Origin: Telopea speciosissima
Taxonomy: Eukaryota > Streptophyta > Magnoliopsida > Proteales > Proteaceae
Reading direction: 5' to 3'
DNA: 64,000 bases
Assembly (NCBI RefSeq): GCF_018873765.1
Contig: NC_057923.1
Coordinates: 11,730,413-11,794,412 of the forward strand
Shown: positions 36,105 to 49,520 of the stretch, in pieces
Position numbering within the stretch: position 1 is the first letter of the stretch
How the letters are laid out: each line of letters begins with the position of its first letter
Made by a program: the position numbers and the translations under genes
The notes under the pieces: generated by a model
The model's input: only the letters and a program-made list of their open reading frames with translations
Told to the model about the DNA's origin: nothing
Databases searched by the model: none

Positions 36105-39100
36105 AGTGGAGAGTGGCGGAGAAAACAAAATACATATCCAAACAAAAGACTAGTGGCTTGGTTACTTAATTTTAAAACATTTCTTTTTGCCTTGTGTATA
36201 GTGCTTATTGTCCATCGCCAACCCAACATCAACATCCATGTGTAGCTTTCAACCCAAAAAAAAAACAAAAACACATCCATGTGTAGCTTGGATCGAGGGA
36301 ACGCCATCAATTTAGCTAGTTCCATTTGGTTGGATATAAAGTGAAGTGAAAAAAATAATAATAATACTAATAAAAGAATTACTAGGATGTTTGTTTGGAA
36401 TTAAATTTTTTTTTTTCGGTAAACGTTTGGAATTAAACATCCATTTTAGTTAATCCAAACATTAAAAAAAAAGTTTAGATTTTTTTAAAACCTGAAAATT
36501 TAATGTTTTAGATGATATTTGCCTTGAAATTAGTAGCCATATGGTTGATTACTTGGTTGTAACGGTTTAACTTAGATCCAACCCTATGGACCATTTTCGG
36601 TTCAATGGTTCATTATTGAACTGGGCATCCAATCCTTCGATCACTTGGTCATTACTTAATTGTATTAAAAGTCTAATCAACGATAATATAGTGGATCCTG
36701 TTATTGGTAAAACCTGATTTCGGTCTAGAAGGTGGTTCAGAGTATCTTCAGAAGGCCGTTTTGGCCTCGAAACGAATTTGGATAGCCTAAAAAGTGCGTA
36801 CATCATTGCCTAAGACAGTGAGTAGTGTAGAACTTGTGAGATCTTCGAAATGATATGTATTTCGACATATGTTCAGTTCTGGTCCGACCTTGACCAATTG
36901 GTCATTTTTGGGTTATAGGGGCATTTCTGTACTTTCTAGATTAGGGCTTCTCTATATATTATTCTTTTATTTGGAAAGCCATATGTTGAGGGTTTGTAAC
37001 ATTTCAAAGATAGTAAAATTCATTACGTTGCTCGGCATTGGATGTAGCTTCCCATCTTGGGGTGAACCACGTAAATTCCCTGTGTTGTGTGTTGCTTCTT
37101 CTCTTTCATTTTTTCGTTTTCTTCTGCAAATCACCACTTTTGGGCGTTCTTTCTTAATAGATCCAATGGTCGTAAAAAATGTCGATCAAAATAAGAAATG
37201 ATCATATTAGAGTTGATTTGGGAGTAGCTCCAATATATAATATACTATAAGAAATTTGTTTGAGATAGCATGGTCATGTTTGACGGAGGCGTTTGGATTA
37301 AGGACAAACCTAAAATGACCCTAAGAGAAGTGACCTCGAATAGAGCTGGTTGGAGGGCGAAGATCCATGTAACCAGCCCCATTTGGTTGGGATAAGGCTG
37401 AGTTGTTGTTTTTTTTTTGTTATGCAAAGAGTTGTTTTTATATGTGTAGTTGAGTTTTGTATTTCTACATATTCAAATTGATATCATTTTATCAAATGAA
37501 AAAAATGCACATACCTACCTTACTCGTCTCAATCGCACACGACCATGGTTTGAGGTATTAGTATCGGATCACTCATATCAGGTGATTTGTCTTGGTATTG
37601 CTAGCCATCGATTTCGATATCGTGCCGATTGTCGATATTGTATTGGTGATACAATAAAGACCAAAAGTAAAATAGTAAAAAAAACCTGATGTTTTTAGGA
37701 AAATCAGGGGCAAACTTGTCTGATACGGGTCTAACCATGTCGATACGTATCAGTATTGTATTGATTTTGAAGGTGATTGATGCTTGATATGATATCGTGC
37801 ACTAAAACCTAAAGGTAGCGACGGAAGCAATTCGATCCAATATCTATCTAAAATTTTATAGCCAAGGATCTCAATAAACACATCCATTAAATTTAAACAA
37901 CAGGGATTCGTGGTTACCTATAACACAGATGACATATTCCTTCTAAGGAACGCAACACTCGAAGTGTGATCTCCGTCAAACGCATCATCTTCAATAGTTG
38001 AATCCCAATCTTGAAGAAAATAAGACTATCTTTTTCTCTATTTAGTTGTTTCCTCTAATTTTTATGTTGTGCAATTAGGGTTTCACCCACAATTTCTCTA
38101 ACATATAAAAAAACAAGTATGAAGATTACAATCTGACGTAGCTAAGTGGTATAATCCTAAAAGATGACACTATAAAAGTTATAATTTGAAAATCTTTTAT
38201 GGTAAAAATTTTTATTACACTTTCTATCTCACACAACCAACATCCACAATGGACCTTGCAATCATGAAATAAAATTACGTACTACCATAAAATCTAATCC
38301 ATTGTTTATCATTACGAGGGTGACTAGACCAGTGACTGGACCCAAAAACATTTGAAACGTTTTTTAATATTTATTTAATATTATAATAAAATTAAATATT
38401 TTTTTGCTAACAATTTACAAAACAATTACTAGGCATCGTATTTCAACTAGTCACAATCCATGAACTCTCTTACTTGGATGTTCTCCCTAAACGGGCAATG
38501 TAAACCTGAGTGACATCCTTTTTTACATTCATATCTTATACACTGAGCGACCGATGTATAGTTAGACATCAACCATTGAGACACCACAAACGCACAATAT
38601 ACTAACGCAATAATAAGTACCTCTCCGATACGTACAAAGAAAAGAAACTATTGAAAATTCTTTGTTAAACACAACTGGTGGTGAATCATTCAAAAATTTC
38701 AATGGATTAGTGTTCAACATATTAAAGTGTATGTATTTATATTTTCAAATCAACCCCATTGAGGAAATATACAATACAACTCTATAACAGAGTACCCAAG
38801 TCTATCCATAAATGATAACAAATAATGATACTATTATGTAGTTGTACATTTTTTTACCAAAAAAGAAAAAGAAAAAGTGTAGTTGTACATTTAAAGATTA
38901 ATTATAACAACCATACAATAACATTACAATTATTTAATTTAATCTCATTAAATTGATTGGATGGACGCATGTAAAATGTACGACCAACAAAACCATGCAT
39001 AAGACACATAAAAGATTTTTCACCATTACATGACAATTTGTTATCGACTCTTTCATTATTTTATCTTTTACTACTGAATATGCCAAAATTTTCATTTGTG

Positions 39101-39148
39101 TTTTAAATATTTGTTTTTAACATACAGAAATATTATAGTATTGAAAAA
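36105..39148. other. Intergenic, AT-rich, no gene seen
   Basis: No frame has a recognisable domain. It includes the dispersed repeat at 37530-37800. Confidence 0.4.
37530..37800. repeat. Dispersed repeat related in composition to 12360-12600
   Basis: Starts CGACCATGGTTTGAGGTATT and is rich in GATATCG/TATCGATA words around a short AAAGTAAAATAGTAAA centre. Probably an old non-autonomous DNA element; no target duplication found. Confidence 0.4.
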
Positions 39149-39386
39149 CAATTGGTTTGATTTTATTATAAAATCATAGGCCACACTTTGTTGTTATTTA
39201 ATTCCATTTGAAAGCGCAACTATTAATAAAATATGACTTAAATACAACAAGAAGTGTTATATATGTATGGTAACTACGTACTGAATATTTGACGTCTCAA
39301 GTATAAAAAAACAAAGAAGAGCGAGAGAGAAATTGTTTATGGGAAAAAGGTTCTTTGAGCCGTTGGGTATGGTATAGACTCTCTTA

Positions 39387-39423
<37 letters not shown>

Positions 39424-39745
39424 CATCGTTGTCTTTCAATGTTCGATATCATTTTAATGCATCTCATTAACGCGTTCCTCTATTTGTGATATCAATTGGT
39501 TCAATTTTATTATGAAACCAGAGGCCACACTTTGTCGTAATTTATTTCCATTTGAAATCACAACTATTAATAAAACATGACTAACACTACAAGAAGTGTT
39601 ATATATGGTAATTAATTACTGAAAAAGGCGTTTTAAGTACAATGAAAAAAGAAGAGAGAGAGAGAGAGTTCTCACATGAATTGGCATTGCTGCCCTTCAA
39701 TATACAATATCATTTTGCAGCATTTCATTAGTGTGTTCGTCTATG
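39149..39745. repeat. Imperfect tandem duplication, about 344-bp period
   Basis: Unit one (39149-39485) and unit two (39493-39745) share CAATTGGTTYRATTTTATTAT, GGCCACACTTTGT, CAACTATTAATAAAA, AAGAAGTGTTATATATG and TTGGCATYGYTG. They diverge mainly in a (CT)n/(GA)n segment: unit one has a pure CT tract at 39391-39420, unit two a short GA tract at 39654-39668. Confidence 0.8.
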
Positions 39746-42700
39746 TTACTTGCTCAGAGAACCCTCTTCCTTAATTTATTTAAGCAAGTGAACTGAACAT
39801 CATAATCCACTTGACATGTGCTCAATTGAGGTAAATATTACTTGAATAGCCCACTTAGATACAATTTAATCTTAGGCCTAAATTAATGTAATGTGACGTT
39901 TTAATTAACGTTCAAATTTGACGAATGTTTATGGTTTACCTCGTAACAATCTACTTATTCGGCAAAAAAGGGAGAAAGAATGCCACCCGATCGTGCCAGA
40001 CACATCGCCCCTGCACCCCGACATAGGGGTGCATGAAATGATCGTCGCACCTGTGGTCATTTCCAAGGTTCCAGGAGGTGCAACGGTCATTTTACTTGCC
40101 CTTGTGTTAGGTTGAAGGGACGGCATGCACTGCACAATCAGGTGGCATTTTCTTTTCCATTCAAATCAGATATGTTCTACCAAATTTGTGATACAAAGTT
40201 TTAATAAGTGGTTGAAAAACCTACAATAAATAGTTTTAGTTTTAGAAATACAAGGTGAGAAGAGGACTGATTTCTTTTTTTTTTTTGGGATAGAAAGCGG
40301 ACTGAATTTAACATCAGGCTAATACAATTCATACAATTCATACACTATGTATGCAGTGATTAATTTGACGAAAATCAACTCCCTACATGATTCATGTAGT
40401 TCATTTATCAGTTGTTAAATTGGAAAACAATATAAACAATTAAGAGATTGATTAATTTTGAGATCCAGATATTAATAAGGGGTGATGTTCTTTGTGCCTC
40501 AACGCAGCCTGTGCCTAGACACATGGGCCTGACATTAGGGGGGTAGGGTGGTCATTTTGCCCACTCCATGTGTCTGTGTTAAGCCTAAGCTCCTAGTATA
40601 GAGAACATTTGACCTATTAATAAATAAGAATAAAAGGTTGCCAAGCTACTTGAAGTCTGTGCCAAACATACGAAAGACAAAATGACCATGCCCCGATCCT
40701 CATAAAATGAAAAATCTCACTCTTGTTGGATGCGCTTCCACATGCACTCTCATTGGATTCCTTATTAGTGAAGATGCCATATAGCCTGACAACGATCCCC
40801 TTCCTTATAGGGGAGTGTGGCTCTGTTTGTGTCGAAGCCAATGGGAACACACACGGAAGAATCATGGAGGGTAGCATTTCACCTTTCATGGGGTGGGGCG
40901 GTCATTTTGCCCTCTCTATGCATGGGCGTAGGTGCGTAATGTGTACACTTTCTCCAAAGAATATTATTTTTCCTAAGGCTCCGTTTGATTCGACGTAAGA
41001 GTTTGGAAAATTTTACCAGCCTCGAAAACCTTTTCCCTAAAATCTTGAAAACGTTAGGGTAAATGAAGGTTTAAGCAAGTGATAGGATTCCATGATAAAA
41101 ATCACGAGAAATGTAGTGACAATAGACTGCTTCGTCCACCTACCCAAGTCACAAGGCCTCAACCTGCTTAGCTGGGCCAACTGCAATTTTTTATTTTATT
41201 TTATTCTATTTTCCCCCTCTTCTCGCTTCCGTATCGTCCTTTGTATTATTTATTTTTCAATTTTTTTATCTTCCGAACGCGGAGATGAAGAGCGGCTACA
41301 AAGAGATATAAGATATTAAGATATCAGCTTCTGTTGGGTTGCGGAATAGGTGATTGCAATTGCAGAGCAGGTTATTTGTTGCAGCTAAACCTTTTCAACT
41401 ATAAGAGACATTGAGACTAATTTTATAGAGTTTACCTATCTCTTTTCTTCTTTCTTTTTTCGAAGGGAATTGGATTCATTGTTGATTGAGTATAATTGAT
41501 CAGAAAGGAACTTTTCTCTGCTGCTTAAACCCTAAGTGCACATCGAGGATATCCCTGGAAAAAAAGGTACTTTGTGGCTATAATTGAATTTTATTTACCT
41601 TTACGTGAGATCTGGTTCTTCGGTCTATGTTTATATCTCCATACTTCGTTGGATTCATTTTATGGAAAGGTAGGTTTTTTATTCTTATTATGAGGTAAGT
41701 TTGACAATTTGTTTTGATGATAAAATTGAAGAATTTTGGTATTTTTTTTTCACTTTTGGTTGCCTCATTGTTGGAATTCATTCTGACTAAATAAAAAAGT
41801 CACAGGCTTTTGAAATTCTTCGTTTAATAAGTTAAGGGAGATGACATGATTGAAAAAAAAAATCTGAATTGTGAGGAATCCTCTGTCTGTCGCTAGATTC
41901 CTCCCCCCTTTGAACGTTAACCGACTTCGGTAATCAAATGAGTTCAGTTTTTTCTGCAATTTCCTATAGGCGATTATCTTCCTACAGTGAAGTCATATTG
42001 CATTAGACTTCCCTGTTTTATCGTACCTCTACTAGAGTGTTTGTTGGTTAGGATGAAAGTTTTGATGACAGTCAGTGAGAATGTGATTCACTAGTGCTGC
42101 ATGTTGAGGAGTTATTTTGCATTTCTTTTTAAGAGGCGATGAGAATACATCTTGCTGCTTCTTGAAACATTTATAATAATATCAAAAGGGAGATTTCTGC
42201 ATTCTACAAATTGAGGACTGCGAACATGACCCTTCGAAGAGGACTTGACAAGTGATAGTTAAAATCAATTGCGAAGCTGCTGGAAATAATTGGCAGTGGT
42301 GAAGTAAAAAAGAAATAGGCTGGGTCAGTGAATCTGGAATCCTGGACTCTAATAAATGATGGCAATATATTTTTTCAAAAGAAAAAAAAAAAAGAAAAAG
42401 GGAAATGATGCAATACTTTTCAGAAGAGATAGGACTTGTTTGGAAACAGTTTATGGAATATGAGTTTCATCCCTACCTGTATGATTCTCTTATAGATTTA
42501 TGTTCCATTGCTGATACCCCCCCAACCGGTGAAAAGAAAAGAAAACTTGGGTGGAAATAGAGGCCTTCTCAGATGATAGAGAGTTCCATTGGATGAGACT
42601 GTACAGCAATTCTGATGTGAAAGTTTTCTCTGTGAGACTCTATTGAATCCTTTTTCCGTTAGCCATGTGTCTACCATCTAGACAGGGTCTATCATCATGC

Positions 42701-43113
42701 CTTTTTAAGCAAATGAGATGATAAGAGGACAGGTACCTTTCTCAGATTGAGAAGCAAACCTTCCAGATTAAAGTGTCATACACTGGTTAGCTAAGGAACG
42801 TTAGCTAGATCTGTTTTCCTTTTTTAACTAGAAAACCTGAGAATTCAAACCTCTCACAAAAAGTGCTTCAACTTTTCTCTTGTATTGAACAGTAGTGATG
42901 CAGATAAAACACAGGAGTGGGACCTTTGGTCCAATAGGTTTTTTTGTTGTAATAGGCCTACAAATATGGGTAGGAGGTAGGCATACAAGATTTACTTTTT
43001 TAGTTAATCTAGTTAGATTTAAATGTTATCAAGTGTTAGTAGCTGGTTGGATTAGGATCTCTATAAGTCCAGCCTTTTTCAAGGTTTTTTTTTTAAAAAA
43101 AATTATTATTTTA
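39746..43113. other. Intergenic, possible leader region of the downstream kinase
   Basis: No coding gene seen. Two segments (about 40520-40580 and 40865-40930) share GGTCATTTTGCCC and nearby words with each other. A CT-rich stretch at 41205-41280 followed by GAAGAGCGGCTAC could be an untranslated first exon for the kinase at 52532, but that is speculative. Confidence 0.3.
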
Positions 43114-43131
43114 TACTATCCTAGTCAGGTA

Positions 43132-43296
43132 GAGGGCGGGCCTTGGTGCAACAGTAAGGTTGCTCCATTCTGACAAAGTGGTCACGGGTTTGAGTCTGGA
43201 AACAGCCTCTCTGCGTAAGCAGGGGTAAGGCTGCGTACATTATGACCCTCCCCAGACCCCGCAGTGGTGGGAGCCTCGTACACTAGGTACGCCCTT
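43132..43296 (+). mobile_element. Au-type SINE with 18-bp target duplication
   Basis: The 18-bp direct repeat TACTATCCTAGTCAGGTA (43114-43131 and 43297-43314) flanks a well-preserved copy: GGGCCTTGGTGCAACAGTAAGG (A-box area), GTCACGGGTTTGAGTC (B-box area), GGAAACAGCCTCTCTGCG, GGGGTAAGGCTGCGTAC, CCCCAGACCCCGCAGTGG and GGGAGCCTCGTACAC. The near-perfect duplication points to a fairly recent insertion. Confidence 0.95.
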
Positions 43297-43582
43297 TACT
43301 ATCCTAGTCAGGTAAGACCACCTCCAAGGTAAGCTATTGGCTAGAGGAATAGTAGGCTTAGTTTGAGTCTTATGTATAAGTTTGTAAGGGGCTACAGCCC
43401 TGCCCACGAATTTGATGAATAGAAGTTGGCCTTTTGCCTATGGTTCTGTGGTGATTTAGAATGCCCTTGTTGTGGTGATTCAGTAGGACCCTGGTGGGAT
43501 TCCAAGAACCCTTGGTGTTGATTCTCAGGTTGAGATATTGGTAGTGATTCCAGCCCTGCAGATTAGGTGGTGATTCCTGATC

Positions 43583-43637
<55 letters not shown>
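43583..43637. repeat. (AT)n microsatellite
   Basis: Almost pure TA dinucleotide tract. The Tyr-Ile frame crossing it is not a gene. Confidence 0.95.
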
Positions 43638-43638
<1 letters not shown>

Positions 43639-44699
43639 CTTCCATAATTGCATATCAGTTTCAGTTCCTGTTTAGATGCATAAAATTTCTTCTATCGAGT
43701 TATCTGGTTTTTTCTCAAACTTGTGTTCTATCCTTAAACATGTGATCCTGTTGTAATCTGATCTCCTACTGGATTTCATTGATTCGGGATTAGCACTGTA
43801 TTAACAAGCTTATGACTGTCTTTTTTATACTTGTTCTCTAAAGTAACAATTTTTGAGTTTCTTGTATAGCATTCATGAAGAAATTAGTTTATGTTCATCC
43901 AACTAACTTTGGAGCTTATGGTTGAGTTGATCTTTTCAGTTAATGCTGAGTGCCCTTGTCAAGTGTACATGGTTTATGTATGCTATCACTTCCTAGGTGT
44001 ATTGCCTTCTACTTGATTCAATAGGTTAGGCATGGACTATCAACAGACAAGCATTGAGATTGAAAAGAATCTTTGTTTCGCGGGGGAGGGGGTATAGTGT
44101 GGTGAAGGGAACATTTAGAAGGTAATTAAAGAGATATGATATATCATAGTGCATACACACTATACACCATTGACTATAAAAATAACCAAAATATTAAAGG
44201 GAGAAAAGAAAGGGGGTAAGAATCACTACAATGCATTTGATTTTTTTTTTAAAGTATGTGTGTGTGTGTTAAGTAACGATCTATTGGTAATCAAAGAAAA
44301 CATACAAGTGGTGTTACAGCAATGATGCAGAATTGGTACATCGATTGAGTTTCAAACTGGGTCTATACCTGGCCCATATTATGGTATTATTTAATTCCAA
44401 TTTCCCTGCCTATATTCTGCCAGAGGATAGCCATCAGCCAGCATTATTTTTTTTTTTTGGGGGGGGGGGGGGGAAGAATATAGCTATCGGTCTTGCTGAT
44501 TGAAGGGGGATTAATTCCAGGTCAATCAGATTTATTTGGAGATAATTTTGAGAAGATTCTGTAGGATCCATGCCAGTCTGTATTAAAGAAAGATGCTGCC
44601 AAGAATCCATATTGTGTGAGATTTTTGGTGGGGCCCAGCTGTTTAGCGATGTGTTGGTTTCCTATAATTTAGGATTTTTATTGTATTGCTTATCTAGTC

Positions 44700-45690
44700 C
44701 TTTAATGTAGAAGGGGTTTTCTAAGAACCACCCTACAGTAGAGTCGAATCTGAGTTGGAGATGAAAATAGAAGGTTGGCCTCAAATTAGAAGGTTAGTGT
44801 TGTAGAACAATCCTGCCAACAGGAGGGCCTGCAAGTCTGCAACTGGGATCGAGTGGGCCTGTTATTTGTCTGAAATTGTCCTCCAAAACCCTGCTGAAAC
44901 AGGGCTCAGGTTTCAGAGAAGGGATGGCTCGAAGTTGCTGGAGAAGATGGACAGAAAACTGAACTGCAGGGGGGTGCCTCGATCCTTCTCTGGTGATGAT
45001 CAGCAGCAGCAATCCTTGGAGCTTGATTAGGGAATTAATTCTGGTCTTCCAACACCTTCATCAGCAGTTGATTGCACTCACACAATAGCAGGAACAGTAG
45101 GGAGTCGAATAAGAGAAGAAGTAGAAGATAGGAGAGAAGAAGAAAATAAGAAAATAGAAGGTAAAGGGGGATAAGGAGATTTGGCTCTCTCAGCCCGAGG
45201 GATTTTGGTTCTCACCAGCCAGGCCTCTCAGCCCTTCATCCACATAATAGGACAATAAAACTTTGCACAAAAGGCATATTCTTATTCATCATAATCGTTG
45301 GTGTGGGGGGGGGGGGCGCGCGCTCTAAGGGCATTACATATTTATGGGCAGCTATGCTTCCCTTACAAGTAAGAGAAAATTAGAAACTTGAAAGAAAAGG
45401 AAGCAAACTAAAATTAGAAACTTCTAAATAAAAGCAAAGCCTACTTTCTAAATCTAGAATTAGAAACTAAAGAGCTAATGTTGCTAAATAAACAACCACA
45501 AATATCTAAGAGAATAATTCTAAAAATAGAAGCTAAACTAAACTCTTAATTCCCCATGCATGGACAAAATTAACCCTTCTAAAAAGTCTTCACACCATCT
45601 GGTCCTGGGCCCCACAGGATCTTTTAGTTGTATTCTCACCAAGTCAAATACGGGGCTGTGACACTGTTCACGCGAACAGTGTTTTGGCCT
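44700..45690. repeat. Possible solo LTR or LTR-derived sequence
   Basis: Its organisation parallels the LTR at 57452-58644: AGAAGGTT words, a TTCAGAG/CAGCAGCAG tract, an AGGAGAGAAGAAG purine tract, CTCTCAGCCC..CCTCTCAGCCCTTCAT, then repeated TTAGAAACT words. Exact ends and a target duplication were not found, so this is a tentative call. A G-run at 45306-45317 interrupts it. Confidence 0.4.
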
Positions 45691-46480
45691 CTTTTTCTTC
45701 ATATTTTGATCTACATAACCTTTCGTCTTTAAAATTGTTTCCTTTTTAATTAGATTTGTTTATGTAATTACTAGTTTTTATTCCTAAGACTCTTTCTATT
45801 TCAGTTCTCTAGATAGATTGGATTTGATTTGTAAGTAGTTTCCAATTAGGATAATGTCTAGCTTGTAAGGGGATCCTTCCCATGCAAGGAAGGATTCAAT
45901 TGCTGTAATCGATTAAAGGTTATAAATAAAGGAAAGCTGCTGGATTTCAGTGGCCAACAAATTGAAGAAAAAAGAAAGTTTTGGTTTTTAAACCAATGCT
46001 ATGCTGTGAGATGCAGTGGGGAAGGGTGAGATGCCTGTACCTCTGAGTGGGTGTGAGTGGGATAGTCATCCTACCCTAACCTTCTTCTTTGTTTCTATTT
46101 CAATCGATTTCATTGTATGATCTGCTACAAGTTCATCAATTGTTGCCCAGTTTTTTGAAGACCAAATCAGCGTTAAACTTTGTTCAAGAAGTCCTGCCTG
46201 AGGCTAGGTCTTTCATGATCCAGCTCTACATTAAGCAACAACAACATCAGCCCTCAGCCCAACACTCAACACATCATAACCACAAACATTTCGCTCTTAT
46301 AAGGGAATGTCATTTCCATGACACAGTCTTGGACAAACTACCCCTTGTTTAGCCAAGTCATCAACAACTTCATTTGCACTTTGTGGGTTTCACTAAAATT
46401 AAACCTGTGTTGGAAAACCTAAACCTGAATGGGTCTTATGAGAGCACTGTTGAATATTCTACCATGAGGGGGAGAGTTAG

Positions 46481-46743
46481 TGTTAATTCGAGGGTAGGAG
46501 AAGTCTAAGTTAGTCATTTTTATTAGTTAAGTCTTTAAGTCTTGTTTATTTACCTTGGTTTTAATTGTATTTTAACTCTAAGTAGGATCCTTAGTTTAAT
46601 ATCACTAGTGGGCCTAGGCCATGATAGGAGGATTCTGAATCCTGTCGTGGCTCTAGGGTTTCCTCATTTCCCCCTTCTTCTCTACCATAATCTCTATCCT
46701 TTCTCCTCTCGCAGGTACTGGTTTCAGATCCTGTTTTGCTACA
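46481..46743 (+). repeat. 5' LTR of the non-coding element
   Basis: Starts TGTTAATTCGAGGGTAGG and ends CTGTTTTGCTACA, with the primer-binding site directly after (46744-46755). A purine tract GAGGGGGAGAG just upstream (46467-46477) looks like the 3' end of another member of the family. Confidence 0.7.
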
Positions 46744-48616
46744 TGGTCTTAGAGCTGTAACAAGTACCTGCTTTCTCCTTTAGATCTGTTTTGAGAGTCT
46801 TGCAAGGGTTTTCTGGTTTGTGGTGTACAGCCACCTATGCTGTCCTTTTCTTTGTGAAACCCTAGTTGATAGAATATATAGACATTGGGTTTCATATACC
46901 GATGAAGATTGATGCATTTGTCTGTAAGATCATACCTGCAGAAAATCATATACTGTCCAAGCATAGGAGTGGCTGTTGGAGTCTCCCGGAGCGTGGAGGT
47001 GATGTCTATAACTCAACAGGCTGAGGTTGCTAGCCAACCTATTCAAGACAATGTGAGGAGGCTCCAGAACATTGCTTCTCTAACTTGCGGATGAAGGTTT
47101 GATGGTCTGCGATCTGATTATTCGGCTGCTGCTAATGTTCTCTCACATGCGTACTCCTTCCATCATTTGACTCTTCTGTTATGATCTATTTCCTCAGATT
47201 TCAGACCAGCCTTGCAACCATCCCTGATTCTATCTCAGGAGGCTTTTTTTTTTTTGAGTTACCGTTTGCTGATCCGGCTGCTGCATCACTTGGAATCAAG
47301 AGGGGCTGGAGTTCAGAACCCTGCCCCAAATTTTTAGCCCCAACAGAACTCCATCGAAGGAGTTCTCTTCTTCGTGGTACATACTGTTTTTCGATTCTGT
47401 TTTCTCGGACTGAAACTCGAATCTGGGTTATGATCTCTCCACCAAGCACTGTTTCAGTCGATTACAGTGAGTCTTCAAGTGGCTGATGCACTTGATTGAG
47501 TGTTGGACTCAATAGGTTAGGGAGTAAGGGACTTACCTTCGGATTCTCGAAGTCTGTCCGACCCTATTTGGGTGGGATGGTACATCTGAAATCAATCTGG
47601 TCTTCTGCCCCCTTGTTCTTGTCGTAAGTTTGAAAACAACCTTCGTTGGTTGTTTATTTTAAACCCTTACTTTGTGATTTCCATAACTACCCCTCCCTTT
47701 ATTTCTAATTCAGCACTAATCCCTATTTTGTGTTTTTTTTGGATGGATAAGAAATTAATTACCAAGAAGAGAGAGGAGAAAACAACTTACAAGGCCCTGA
47801 CTTTACAAAAAAGGAGAGTCAAGGGGCCGAAACAATAGAAGGGGGAAAGGCCCAAGCATCAACAATCAATCTATTTTCCTAGTCTGTCCCTTAATAATAA
47901 ATACTAATCTCTTTTATATCCTCTCTTCTTTACCTACCAATTTAAACCTTGGAAACTTCTAGTTATTACAAAATTTTGTTTACAGGATTGCCATTACATT
48001 TCTTCTCTTGGTTACCAACTATTATATGCTTGTGCTTTCATATGAAGATCCAGACACTGGATTACCACCAATTTTGTCTGATCATTACACTTGGGCAAAA
48101 TATCTGCCAGATTGGATTTGTTTTTCTTCAGTTCCTTGATAACCTACTAATTTGGTGGGCATGCTATATATGGTGCAAATCAGCCATTGGATCAACTCAA
48201 TATTTTGAAGATTATTGCTATTGTCTGCAAAGAGCATTTGACCAGAATTTGAGAGACATCAAGCTCTCGGGGTTTTGGGTTATTATTTTTTACTATTATG
48301 CCCTTTTGTATCTTGGAGTTATTTATCTATTTTGATCTGATCCGTTGCTGCTATTGCGGCTGCCCTTGATTATGGGATTTATTGTTATTTCATGATGCTG
48401 GTTATTGCTGCTATATGATGATGGGTTACCCTTGGTGTTCTACCCTGTATTACTTGTTCATGTGTAGTGCTACACGTGAGGGGAAGATTGGAGTTATCAT
48501 CTGATATTTGATTATTATTATCTGTTCATGTCATCTGCTCTAGCCTCTAGTCATCAACAACATGTTTTCTTATGAATATGGTTACTTCTGGTTTTCAGCA
48601 ACGAGATTCTTATATG

Positions 48617-48720
48617 TGATTCCCAGCAACCTGCTGTGTGATGTGGTTCCCAACAACCTTATGTTGTGTGATGTGGTTCCCAGCAATCTTTTGCTGTTAC
48701 TTGTGGTTCGCAAGTCACAA
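48617..48720. repeat. Short tandem repeat, about 30-bp unit
   Basis: Three to four imperfect units with the pattern TGTGATGTGGTTCCCARCAA followed by a variable TTATGTTG/TTTGCTG part. Confidence 0.75.
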
Positions 48721-48799
48721 CTCACAACTACCTTATGTTGTTATCAGTGGTCCACATCAATCTATGCTGCACTTTTACCAATGGTTTGCAGTGACCTAT

Positions 48800-49520
48800 G
48801 CTCATTATATAATGTTTCGACGATATTTCGTGAAACGAACTGACACATTTCAGTTTCGTAGGTTGTTGAAACAAAACAACCTGCGATACTGAAGAATTGC
48901 AATGTTTTGATTGAACTTTTGCAATTTCAGCGAAATTTCGACCATGTTTCGGTTAAACCCCTTGTTTAAAAGGCATGGTTTCGATCAAAGTTTCGCAGTT
49001 TCAGTGAAATTTTGATCATGGTTTGAATTTTGGTATCATTTCGCTAGTTTCGACTCCAAAGAGGGAACCTTCCTAGACAACCTCAGTTTTTGTGATTTTT
49101 GGCCAAATCACTTCCATATCTTTGTAGTGAACCGTGAATAACATTTGATAATTATGAAATGGTTTCTAATTTTATGTTTATTCATTCCTAAAGCATATTT
49201 TAGTTGTTTTAATTGAATTATTTGTGTTCTAGTACTAAATTCTGTGTATACAACATCGGACAGTGTACCACGTACACTTTCAACTTAGGGTCCAAAATCC
49301 AAACTACCATTTTGTATGTGTTGGTTTACAATCTAAGGGTTCTACTATGTTTGAAGGGCCTAAAACAGGGTTTCCTAGAAGTTTTGGGTACTAATTCGGT
49401 CATTTGACCCTCAAAACCATCAATCAAAAATAGCAACCGATTGAAATCTCACGGTTTCGCGAAATATTTCGGTTTCGAAGCTTGATCGAAACCAGGCTTG
49501 AAACTGAGACCTTGAACCTT
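48800..49520. repeat. Dispersed repeat rich in TTTCG words, related to 53640-54770
   Basis: Opens with TTTCGACGATATTTCG and AGTTTCGTAGG words and closes with CGGTTTCGAAGCTTGATCG. The segment about 49170-49330 (TTTAGTTGTTTTAATTGAATT, TAGTACTAAATTCTGTGTATA, TAGGGTCCAAAATCC) aligns with about 54425-54560 of the repeat in the kinase intron. Likely a deleted DNA transposon. Confidence 0.55.

Noticed and set aside
39387-39439. Arg-Glu repeat frame
   Set aside because: It is only the (CT)n tract read on the minus strand.
47731-47870. Possible 3' end of another LINE
   Set aside because: A T-run followed by GGATGGATAAGAAATTAATTA and purine-rich sequence is suggestive, but no reverse transcriptase sequence is attached, so I did not call it.
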